Of a stretch of DNA of 21,075 nucleotides, positions 14,227 through 21,075 are shown piece by piece. The position numbers and the translations under genes are program-made. Numbering within the stretch: the stretch's first letter is position 1; every line of letters starts with the position of its first letter. The DNA comes from Candidatus Thorarchaeota archaeon (GTDB lineage Archaea; Asgardarchaeota; Thorarchaeia; Thorarchaeales; Thorarchaeaceae), in assembly GCA_016840245.1 (NCBI GenBank), contig JAEOST010000795.1, forward strand, positions 1 through 21,075, in the 5' to 3' direction. The notes beneath the pieces were generated by a model. It saw nothing but the letters and a program-made list of their open reading frames with translations, was not told where the DNA came from and made no database searches.

Positions 14227-16419
14227 TTGGTGTCAATTGTGCTCAAAGTGGCGGAAGCCGAACACCGAGACATTGGTAGATTCATCGTACGAATAGATGC
14301 TATGTCGATGGAGAAACTTGGAGTAAGAACAGGGGATATCATCCAAATCAAGGGTAAGAGAACCACTGCAGCAATTGCATGGCCAGCTTATCAGGGTGAT
14401 AAAGGTAGAGAGATCATCCGCATGGATGGTCGAATACGCAGGAATGCTGGAGTTAGTCTAAGCGAGAAAGTAGAAGTTGCTAGAGCAAACGAAGAGCCTG
14501 CTAGAAATGTCACACTCGCACCAACTTCCGTTCCAATAAGACCAGAACCAAGATTCGAGGAGTTTGTCAAGAGGAAATTACTCAATTGTCCTGTCACACT
14601 CCAAGACACTGTGTTCATTCCAATTCTTGGTAGAGCAATTCCCTTCAAGGTCACATCAATCAAACCAAACGGTACAGTTGTCGTTCAACATTCCACAATA
14701 TTGAACATTGCTGAAAAACCAACTGGTGACACAATTGGAGCAGCACAGGTTACATACGAGGAGATTGGTGGTCTTTCAGAACCAATACAGAAGATTCGAG
14801 AGATGGTCGAGCTTCCAATGCGACATCCTGAGATTTTCAAACGATTAGGAATTGACCCTCCTCGCGGATTGATTTTACATGGACCTCCAGGCACAGGCAA
14901 GACACTACTTGCCAAGGCAGTTGCCAGTGAGTCTGAGGCCAACTTTATTCACATCAATGGTCCCGAAATTATGTCTAAGTTTTATGGAGAGTCTGAGCAG
15001 AAGCTCAGAAAAATCTTCGAGGACGCTGAAGAGAATGCTCCCAGCATCATATTCATCGACGAACTTGATGCCATAGCTCCAAAACGTGAAGATGTTCAGG
15101 GAGAGGTCGAGAGAAGAGTTGTTGCCCAACTGCTTGCTACAATGGACGGTCTCAAGACAAGGGGTCAAGTGATTGTAATTGGTGCAACGAACCGAGTGAA
15201 TGCTCTTGATCCTGCACTCAGGAGACCAGGAAGATTCGATCGAGAGATTGAGATAGGTGTACCTGATGAAACAGGCAGGTTAGAGGTCTTGCATATTCAT
15301 ACCAGAGGAATGCCCCTTACAACAGAGGGCGATGAAAAGGTGGAACTTGAGCGTCTGGCCAAAATAACTCATGGATTTGTTGGTGCTGACCTTAATGCCT
15401 TGTGCAGAGAGGCTGCAATGAAAGCGCTGAGGAGGTATTTGCCTCAGATTAAGCTGGAAGAAGAAGAAATACCACCGGATGTACTAGACCAACTAGAGGT
15501 CACAAACGAAGACTTCATTGGTGCTCTGAGGGAGATTCAACCATCGGCAGTTAGAGAAGTCTTCATAGAGGTTCCCAACGTTCATTGGAGTGATATTGGT
15601 GGACTTCATGATGAGAAGCAAGAGCTTATTGAGGTAGTCGAGTGGCCTCTCAAGAAGCCCGATGCATTTGTTCGACTTGGAATAACACCACCCAAGGGAG
15701 TTCTAATATTCGGACCTCCAGGTTGTGGAAAGACATTACTTGCTAGAGCAGTTGCAACAGAGAGCGAGGCCAACTTCATTAGTGTCAAGGGGCCAGAACT
15801 GCTCTCAAAGTGGGTTGGAGAGAGTGAGAAAGCAGTCAGGGAGATTTTCCGCAAAGCTAGAACTGCAGCTCCTGCAATTATCTTCTTTGATGAAGTGGAT
15901 GCAATTGCACCAGTAAGAGGATCAAGTGCAGGTGACAGTCATGTTACTGAACGAGTTATCAGCCAACTTCTGACAGAGATGGATGGTCTTGAATCAATGA
16001 AAGACGTTGTTGTCATAGCTGCCACAAATCGTCCAGGTCTAATTGACAGGGCTCTACTTCGAACAGGTCGTTTCGACAGGTTCGTTTTTATCGATGCTCC
16101 CAATGCAGATAGTAGAAAGGAGATATTTGAAATATATCTGGCCGATATGCCACTGGATGACGATGTCAGTATTGACAGTTTGGTAAAAACAACTGAATTC
16201 TTTGTGGGCGGCGACATTGAAGCACTCTGTCGAGAGGCAGGTATGAGGGCACTAAGAGAAGATCTTGATGTGGAAAAGGTTTCAATGAAACACTTTGAGG
16301 CTGCTCAGAAGCAGTTACATCCATCAGTGACAGCAGAAATGTTAGAAGCCTACAAGAAGATGAATTCAGAACTCAGGAAGACTGACGTCGAATCTCAGAA
16401 AGCCACATACTTCGCATGA
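14227..16419 (+). CDS. cdc48: CDC48/p97-type AAA+ ATPase (VAT)
   Basis: A 730-residue hexameric unfoldase that extracts and unfolds proteins, often for the proteasome. The order is an N-domain (1-165: [19 protein letters not shown] and a CDC48_2-like part), then D1 with Walker A GPPGTGKT (219-226), Walker B IIFIDELD (274-281), [10 protein letters not shown] and pore loop KFYGES. D2 follows with GPPGCGKT (496-503), IIFFDEVD (551-558) and pore loop KWVGES. Both ATPase sites look intact. Small departures in D2 are [12 protein letters not shown] where IDPALLRPGRFD is usual. The C-terminus ends TYFA, with no terminal HbYX motif for docking on the 20S proteasome. The start is TTG at 14227 or GTG at 14230. 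Confidence 0.97.
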   Translation: MVSIVLKVAEAEHRDIGRFIVRIDAMSMEKLGVRTGDIIQIKGKRTTAAIAWPAYQGDKGREIIRMDGRIRRNAGVSLSEKVEVARANEEPARNVTLAPTSVPIRPEPRFEEFVKRKLLNCPVTLQDTVFIPILGRAIPFKVTSIKPNGTVVVQHSTILNIAEKPTGDTIGAAQVTYEEIGGLSEPIQKIREMVELPMRHPEIFKRLGIDPPRGLILHGPPGTGKTLLAKAVASESEANFIHINGPEIMSKFYGESEQKLRKIFEDAEENAPSIIFIDELDAIAPKREDVQGEVERRVVAQLLATMDGLKTRGQVIVIGATNRVNALDPALRRPGRFDREIEIGVPDETGRLEVLHIHTRGMPLTTEGDEKVELERLAKITHGFVGADLNALCREAAMKALRRYLPQIKLEEEEIPPDVLDQLEVTNEDFIGALREIQPSAVREVFIEVPNVHWSDIGGLHDEKQELIEVVEWPLKKPDAFVRLGITPPKGVLIFGPPGCGKTLLARAVATESEANFISVKGPELLSKWVGESEKAVREIFRKARTAAPAIIFFDEVDAIAPVRGSSAGDSHVTERVISQLLTEMDGLESMKDVVVIAATNRPGLIDRALLRTGRFDRFVFIDAPNADSRKEIFEIYLADMPLDDDVSIDSLVKTTEFFVGGDIEALCREAGMRALREDLDVEKVSMKHFEAAQKQLHPSVTAEMLEAYKKMNSELRKTDVESQKATYFA

Positions 16420-16437
16420 TAGGATAGTGATAGAGAG

Positions 16438-16698
16438 TTGACAACTTGGACTCCAATACCCTTGAAAAATCTCATAGTTATGATCGTAAAGAAACGTCGT
16501 GGTGTTATTCTTGAGGATGAATTGAGACGGGCACTAAAGAAAGAACTTGGTAATGAACCGAGTGATAGCGAACTCAACTCTGCTCTAATGCAGCTTGAAA
16601 TCAATGGTATCCTTCATGTGAGTCAAATTACAAAGACTAAACGACGCATAGAAGTCATTCAGGAAGGCACAGAGTTTCTGGCTGTAGATGAGGACTAG
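16438..16698 (+). CDS. Small winged-helix-like protein of unknown function
   Basis: An 86-residue protein 18 bases after CDC48 and 23 bases before the RibL-like gene, so probably in one operon with them. The pattern of helix (KNLIVMIVKKRR), helix (EDELRRALKKELG), helix (DSELNSALMQLEINGILHV) and a beta hairpin (QITKTKRRIEVIQEG) fits a winged helix-turn-helix fold. I do not recognise a specific family. The start is TTG at 16438, with a GTGAT sequence six bases upstream. It could be a DNA-binding regulator or a protein-binding adaptor; position after CDC48 alone does not decide. Confidence 0.65.
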   Translation: MTTWTPIPLKNLIVMIVKKRRGVILEDELRRALKKELGNEPSDSELNSALMQLEINGILHVSQITKTKRRIEVIQEGTEFLAVDED

Positions 16699-16721
16699 TT
16701 CAGGCTTGTAAGGTGACTTGG

Positions 16722-17183
16722 ATGTCTGCAAAAATTGTAATGGCTGCAGGCAAGTTCGATATACTCCACCTAGGCCACCTTGCGTATCTTCAACAGGCCA
16801 AAGAACTTGCTGGTGAGAACGGTACTCTGATTGTTGTAATCGCACTAGATAAGACAATTGAAAGGGAACGAGGTGCACCTCCAGTATTCCCACATGAACA
16901 ACGACAGCGCCTGGTAGAATCTCTTGATGTCGTTGATAAGGCTGTACTAGGTTATGATACTGAGGATCATACTATCATTGTGAGAGAGATGAAACCAGAT
17001 ATCATAGCACTAGGTTATGACCAGTACACGAATATCGATGCCCTTGAATCCGCTCTTTCAAAAGAGGGAATAGACTGCAAGGTTGTACGTCTTGAAAAAC
17101 GTGATGCAGATGGCTTGTGTTCATCAACCTTAATTCGGAAACGGATTATGGAGTTCTATCGCGAGAATGGAACACCACATTAG
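16722..17183 (+). CDS. ribL: RibL-type FAD synthase / cytidylyltransferase-fold enzyme
   Basis: A 153-residue nucleotidyltransferase of the cytidylyltransferase superfamily. The AAGKFDILHLGHLAYL stretch holds the HxGH nucleotide-binding motif. PHEQRQRLVESLDVVDKAVLG, PDIIALGYDQ and CSSTLIRKRI are the other conserved blocks; the last is the superfamily S.T.I motif. Archaeal RibL joins AMP to FMN to make FAD. Related enzymes use glycerol-3-phosphate and CTP, so the substrate is inferred. I chose ATG at 16722, with AGGTGA five bases upstream, over GTG at 16713, which would overlap that site. The stop overlaps the stop of the convergent membrane protein by four bases. Confidence 0.85.
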   Translation: MSAKIVMAAGKFDILHLGHLAYLQQAKELAGENGTLIVVIALDKTIERERGAPPVFPHEQRQRLVESLDVVDKAVLGYDTEDHTIIVREMKPDIIALGYDQYTNIDALESALSKEGIDCKVVRLEKRDADGLCSSTLIRKRIMEFYRENGTPH

Positions 17184-18529
17184 ATAATCAGCTCTCCTCG
17201 TACTTCAGCTTCGCGGATTAAAACCTCGCGCTGTTCTCTTCGATCATTATCCCATCTCCACATCATCAAGGAAATGGACGTGATGACTATTATGAGTCCT
17301 AACGCAATTAGTGTCTGGATACCGAATACAAAGTCACCAATGAAGTCAGGTAACGGGCCAGACCCGAAATATGGGTAGTTGCAAAAGACTCCAAAGGTAT
17401 ATGCGAATCCTACAATAGTAATCTCCTTCACATAACCTGCAGCCTGTTCATCATTATCAAATAGAAGAACCATTGGTGCAAACCAGAAGAGATACCATGG
17501 CATGACCCAACGAAATAGAAACAGGACTCCGGGTATCATATAGATATAGAGCGGCTTTAGTAAATCAATACGGCCACGCCACGATGCAGACATGAAATCG
17601 TCCTTAGCGGGCAGATAGAGAGGAATTGTATACAGCATGAATTCCGCATAGATGATGATGGGAATCAATGCGGGAGGCCACATATAGGACTGACCAGGTT
17701 GGTCTAGATTGGGTGTGGATAGGAAGAGACCTGGATACATTCCGTTCACTATGAACGAAGAGTATGATGATGTATTCAGGAAGTGCGACACAAGTGAACC
17801 GAAATTGGCTCCTAGGAATGTAAAGGGAATCACAGTCAGTAATGTGGACAATAGGAACCAGATAATTGACAAAGGAGCCTCGATGAAAAGAAGAGGAAGT
17901 GCCACAACGGAGTATATCTTGGTTTGAACTGAAAGACCAAGCGCGACCATCGCCTTTCCTGATTGTTGTTCCTGTCGTAGTACAAGAGCCATCAGGAAAA
18001 GACAGTCAACAATTGGCTCTAGCTTCCCACCACCTGCAGACATGAAGAGGCCATACATGAAATATCCTGCAAGGAACATCTTTGCCCAATTTTGTTTTTT
18101 GACTCTGTCACCCAAAAGGATTGCAATGAGAACGAGGTTTAAACTGAATACAAGTACGAGAATGAAATTCAACCACATTCCCTGCATACCTTGGACTCCA
18201 GGATATAGCCACGTAGCAATAGCGAAAAATATCAGTCCGAACACAGGGTACTCGTAACTGACATTGATATAATCAGGTAAGACATAGGTCTGATTCTCAA
18301 AGTCCCAACCATCTGGCATCTCTTCTAGACGTTCGATAAGCTCTGAGTCAGTCATGTTGTAGACTTCAAATCCATAGATCCAGAATGCTTCACCATACAT
18401 CTCATTTCGATTGCGGTCTCGGTGGATAACCAGTGACTCAGCGATAGGAATTGCGATTGATGAGATTATCAAGCTCAGTAGGAGATACTTACGAAGTTCG
18501 TATATCTTCAACGAGATAGCACCGAGCAT
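17180..18529 (-). CDS. Polytopic membrane protein, probable GT-C superfamily glycosyltransferase
   Basis: A 449-residue integral membrane protein with about ten to twelve hydrophobic helices and a short polar cytoplasmic tail rich in Arg and Glu. The first helix is followed by an external loop carrying acidic residues and NVSYEYPVFGLIFFAI, and later come AGGGKLEPIVDCLF, SVQTKIYSVVALPLL and RWVMPWYLFWF. This layout, with an E-Y-P-like block after loop 1, recalls GT87/DUF2029 and GPI-mannosyltransferase-like GT-C enzymes that use polyprenyl-phosphate sugars. I cannot name the family with certainty. The preferred start is ATG at 18529, with GGTGG nine to thirteen bases upstream; GTG at 18541 is the longer alternative. 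Its stop overlaps the RibL stop tail-to-tail. Confidence 0.6.
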   Translation of the reverse strand: MLGAISLKIYELRKYLLLSLIISSIAIPIAESLVIHRDRNRNEMYGEAFWIYGFEVYNMTDSELIERLEEMPDGWDFENQTYVLPDYINVSYEYPVFGLIFFAIATWLYPGVQGMQGMWLNFILVLVFSLNLVLIAILLGDRVKKQNWAKMFLAGYFMYGLFMSAGGGKLEPIVDCLFLMALVLRQEQQSGKAMVALGLSVQTKIYSVVALPLLFIEAPLSIIWFLLSTLLTVIPFTFLGANFGSLVSHFLNTSSYSSFIVNGMYPGLFLSTPNLDQPGQSYMWPPALIPIIIYAEFMLYTIPLYLPAKDDFMSASWRGRIDLLKPLYIYMIPGVLFLFRWVMPWYLFWFAPMVLLFDNDEQAAGYVKEITIVGFAYTFGVFCNYPYFGSGPLPDFIGDFVFGIQTLIALGLIIVITSISLMMWRWDNDRREQREVLIREAEVRGELII

Positions 18530-18644
18530 CTTTCTTTCCACCGAGTAGGGTAATCTAAAGCAGTTCCGACTGTAATCGAATCACTGTGAGGTATTAACCT
18601 TTTGTCACCATGACAGGTCCTACCTATTAGAGTGTGTAACATAA

Positions 18645-20594
18645 TCACGACAAGTAAGTGGGACACGGCCATTTGTCACAGTTCAGACAAGTTGTACACT
18701 TCTCCTTGTCAACCAGAATCCTGTCATTCTCCAGCGAGAGGGCTCCGTGTTCGCATTGAGGAACACATGACCCACACGCCTGGCAGAACATTGCCCGATG
18801 TATTGTTCGTTCAACTTGCCTTGATAGACGTTCAATCTCAGCCTCATCTTCTCCACGAATAATCATTGAGCCTGAATTGAACAACGTGATTGTATTCTTC
18901 TTCCTCTTAGTTCGTAATGCACCAAGCTCTTCAGAAAACTTTGTTTCACCAAAGATTGGCATTAGTCTAGATATCATGTTGAGATCAAGACCACCTGTAA
19001 ACTGTCCTTCAAGACTGAGACCAGAGCTTGCACAGGGGGATACACCCTTGACAATACTGAGTTCAAGCTTTTGCCGAGGACTTGTTCTCTCAGGTTCAAT
19101 GCTAAGTCCAAGTTTTTTGATTAATTCTATCTGGCCTTTTGGAATATTTTTCCATCGCCAGAATCCAAGTTCAACCCACTCCTCGGGAAACCCATATAAC
19201 TTGGCCTGCTCATGCAGTTTTGCCATCAAACGATCATAGAGTTCGGGATGCGTTCTACTTAATCGCTCAAATTCTTCAAGAGGGGATGAAGGACATAGAT
19301 AGCAACCCATTCTGTGATAGCCCTGATTATAGAGAGGATTAAACGGCACCTTCTCACGGAAGATATACAACCAAACTTCCAATGCATTCCAGTTCTGGAT
19401 TGGGTTGGCAGATGTTTGACCAGGAACCCAAGGATTAGATGTGACTCTTGGTTCAATTGACCTCTGAAATGACTCAAGTTTTCTCTGCCCCATAAACGTG
19501 AGCGTTTCCCCACCCATCTCTTCAGCTATTGAAGTTGCAGCTGGTCCCAGTTTGAGAACCTTACAGCACCATCTGAAGTCACGAGCTGGAGAACCAAAGG
19601 TATCGACAGACTCCCAGAATCTATCGCCAGCATCCTGACCAATAATGCGGGCCTCACGACTCTTTGCGAATTCTACGATGTGTTCAATGGTCTCAGGTAA
19701 TTCTATACCTGTATTCATGAAAAACAATGGTGGACTCTCATCCAGAGCCTTTTCCACCAATAGATAAGTTACTAACGAGTCCTTTCCACCACTGAAGCCA
19801 ACGACAACTGGAATGTCATCTCGGGCAACTGTGCGTTTAATGAAGGAGATTGCCTCCGCCTCTATTATCTCAAGGTCTGTCTGATTTGCACTAATTGCAC
19901 TATCCCAAGTGGCAGTGGTAAGATTGATGGTAGGTTCAATTGGGTCACTGACATCTCGAATCTTTATTGCAAAACCTTTCTCATGTGTGGCCATCTCCGT
20001 GCCACTCATTCTAGAGATACCAACTCCAATCACTTTTCCATCACTGTCAACTAACCAAACATCATCGTCCTTTTGAATATCAGAGTCGCACCCAGCAATC
20101 CCAGGGAGCATAAGGTTGGCTCCATCCTTAAGGTAAGGGAGAACACCATCATGAACCGAGACCCACTTCATCTTACTAAGCTTGCCAATACGTCTTCCGC
20201 CCTCTAGAGTCAATAGAAACGAATAATCCCGTTTTGGGATATCGAAACGTAGTCGTCCAACAACGAATCCATCTACAATTATCTCGTACATTGCATCAAG
20301 GGATGAAACTTTGTTCATCACGATAGCCTTGTCTGGTGGTAGTAATCCAACACCAACACCCGTTCCATACTGCATGTCAATCGTCTTGATTGCTCGTTCA
20401 ATATGACCCTCCATGGCTGGAAATGGGTCACCGGGAGGAGATAGCTTGACCTCTCTAGATTTTTGCTCGCAAGTTGCACACTCTGTTTCGGCAATACGTG
20501 GAACGTTGCATTCGTCACACCAGTAGAACCGAATCTTGGTCAGATAGGGAGCATGGCCTCTCCTGAACTTCCTTCTACGACCATGTTTTGCCAG
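18645..20594 (-). CDS. Zinc ribbon-PUA-PP-loop (PAPS reductase family)-ferredoxin fusion protein
   Basis: A 649-residue protein when read from CTG at 20594; the first ATG, at 20414, would give 589. Domains in the long form: a basic start (KHGRRRKFRRGH) and zinc ribbon with Cys26, 29, 39 and 42 (FYWCDECNVPR, then ECATCE); a PUA-like domain at about 141-215; a PP-loop ATPase with SGGKDS at 268-273; Cys-Cys at 343-344 and CX2C at 431/434, arranged as in the [4Fe-4S] site of APS reductases; and a C-terminal ferredoxin with two cysteine sets (CQACGSCVPQC and CTTCLNCDKWPC). The catalytic ECGLH tail of APS reductase is missing. PUA and zinc ribbon suggest an RNA substrate, so sulfur insertion into RNA is more likely than sulfate reduction; that is inference. 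A GGAG site lies ten bases before CTG, and a TAA stop directly precedes it. Confidence 0.8.
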   Translation of the reverse strand: MAKHGRRRKFRRGHAPYLTKIRFYWCDECNVPRIAETECATCEQKSREVKLSPPGDPFPAMEGHIERAIKTIDMQYGTGVGVGLLPPDKAIVMNKVSSLDAMYEIIVDGFVVGRLRFDIPKRDYSFLLTLEGGRRIGKLSKMKWVSVHDGVLPYLKDGANLMLPGIAGCDSDIQKDDDVWLVDSDGKVIGVGISRMSGTEMATHEKGFAIKIRDVSDPIEPTINLTTATWDSAISANQTDLEIIEAEAISFIKRTVARDDIPVVVGFSGGKDSLVTYLLVEKALDESPPLFFMNTGIELPETIEHIVEFAKSREARIIGQDAGDRFWESVDTFGSPARDFRWCCKVLKLGPAATSIAEEMGGETLTFMGQRKLESFQRSIEPRVTSNPWVPGQTSANPIQNWNALEVWLYIFREKVPFNPLYNQGYHRMGCYLCPSSPLEEFERLSRTHPELYDRLMAKLHEQAKLYGFPEEWVELGFWRWKNIPKGQIELIKKLGLSIEPERTSPRQKLELSIVKGVSPCASSGLSLEGQFTGGLDLNMISRLMPIFGETKFSEELGALRTKRKKNTITLFNSGSMIIRGEDEAEIERLSRQVERTIHRAMFCQACGSCVPQCEHGALSLENDRILVDKEKCTTCLNCDKWPCPTYLS

Positions 20595-20622
20595 TTATAT
20601 CAATCTCCGTGCTTCTTAGGTT

Positions 20623-21075
20623 CTAATCATTCTTGATTCCTAGTTTCGTTAAGCGTTCTTTGGTAGGGACTCCATCCTTGTCCCAACCACGGAGTCTGTA
20701 GAATTCTGGAAGCATCTCATCAACGAGTGATACTCTGTTTCTAGAATTACCCTCAGGTAGTGGTTTGGAGAATCTAGGTGGTAATCTGTCATCTTCAGCT
20801 GTGAGGCCTTCTCGGTGATTAAACAGTCGTTCCAGATTATAGATGCGGTCTCCAATTTCAAGTAGTTTCTTACCATCAATTGGTAATCCAGTACATGCAG
20901 CAGTCATATCTGCATAGTCATCAACGGACCATGCAAAGTTTGTAAACCTGCATACAACCATTGCGTCCATTGCTGCAGAGAGATTCTGATAGAGAATAAC
21001 TAGGTCAGGCTTTCCCTCAGGCCGGTCTCGATCTACCTGGACAGGAACTCCCATGACCTCAGGACCGATGAGGTA
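20623..21075 (-). CDS. Aldehyde:ferredoxin oxidoreductase, C-terminal part (runs off the window)
   Basis: The frame is open to the window edge at 21075; only the last 150 or so residues are present. YLIGPEVMGVPVQVDRD, GKPDLVILYQNLSAAMDAMVVCRF, the later GDRIYNLERLFNHREG and the DEMLPEFYRLRGWDKDG-P-KE block near the C-terminus are the signature of tungsten/molybdenum-bispterin AORs, which oxidise aldehydes to acids and reduce ferredoxin. The CRF Cys is the expected cluster ligand of the C-terminal domain. An ATG at 21054 is internal, not the start. The gene lies 28 bases upstream of the zinc ribbon-PP-loop gene on the same strand, so they may share a transcript. Confidence 0.93.
   Translation of the reverse strand, partial: YLIGPEVMGVPVQVDRDRPEGKPDLVILYQNLSAAMDAMVVCRFTNFAWSVDDYADMTAACTGLPIDGKKLLEIGDRIYNLERLFNHREGLTAEDDRLPPRFSKPLPEGNSRNRVSLVDEMLPEFYRLRGWDKDGVPTKERLTKLGIKND

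Noticed and set aside
14018..14296. 92-codon frame bridging aEF1-beta and CDC48
   Set aside because: It overlaps both real genes and includes the hairpin region; no ribosome-binding site or family match.
1..21075. tRNA, rRNA, CRISPR array or insertion sequence
   Set aside because: I looked through the spacers on both strands and found no cloverleaf with a TPsiC-like arm, no spaced direct repeats and no transposase. A tRNAscan or Infernal run would be decisive.

Overview
The window looks like one end of a contig from an archaeon, most likely an Asgard archaeon. A Thorarchaeia-like lineage is a guess that the sequence alone cannot settle. The archaeal calls are firm: DNA topoisomerase VI A and B, aIF1A, aIF2-beta, aEF1-beta, RIO1 kinase, a Krr1/Pno1-type KH protein, NMD3, FEN1 with a PIP box, CDC48 and a RibL-type nucleotidyltransferase. 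The Asgard suggestion rests on a ribophorin I (OST1)-like membrane protein and an RPA32-like OB plus winged-helix protein, both eukaryote-like. Starts are often TTG or GTG, and GGTGA or GGAGG ribosome-binding sites are frequent.

Layout. Bases 1-128 are a perfect zero-loop palindrome, probably an assembly fold-back. Its right arm encodes part of an HD-domain protein whose gene begins at about 240 on the minus strand. At 323-3280 (-) is a 985-residue secreted/membrane protein reading as signal peptide, DOMON, FKBP-like, Ig-like, ribophorin I-like, one membrane helix and a cytosolic coiled coil. Diverging from it at 3470-4486 (+) is an ALG7/DPAGT1-like lipid-linked sugar-phosphate transferase. 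Together they suggest an N-glycosylation locus. Next, all on the minus strand and in transcription order from 10130 down to 4488, come NMD3, aIF1A, RIO1, the KH protein, Top6B and Top6A: ribosome biogenesis, initiation and topoisomerase genes in close succession. A NifX-like gene (10247-10624, +) diverges from NMD3.

The next minus-strand run, in transcription order, is FEN1, RPA32-like, aIF2-beta and DUF424 (13405 down to 10656), mixing replication and translation. On the plus strand follow a 58-residue Zn-ribbon protein, aEF1-beta, CDC48 (with two hairpins in its leader), a small winged-helix-like protein and a RibL-like enzyme (13578-17183). The last part is on the minus strand: a GT-C-like polytopic membrane protein, a zinc ribbon/PUA/PP-loop/ferredoxin fusion of the PAPS-reductase superfamily, and the C-terminal end of an aldehyde:ferredoxin oxidoreductase that runs off the window.

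Gene density is high, and no gene-free stretch exceeds 300 bases. I saw no tRNA, rRNA, CRISPR array or insertion sequence. The most notable points are the DOMON-FKBP-ribophorin I architecture beside an ALG7-like gene, and the PAPS-family gene whose reading frame clearly begins 60 codons upstream of its first ATG, in a zinc ribbon with no standard start codon.
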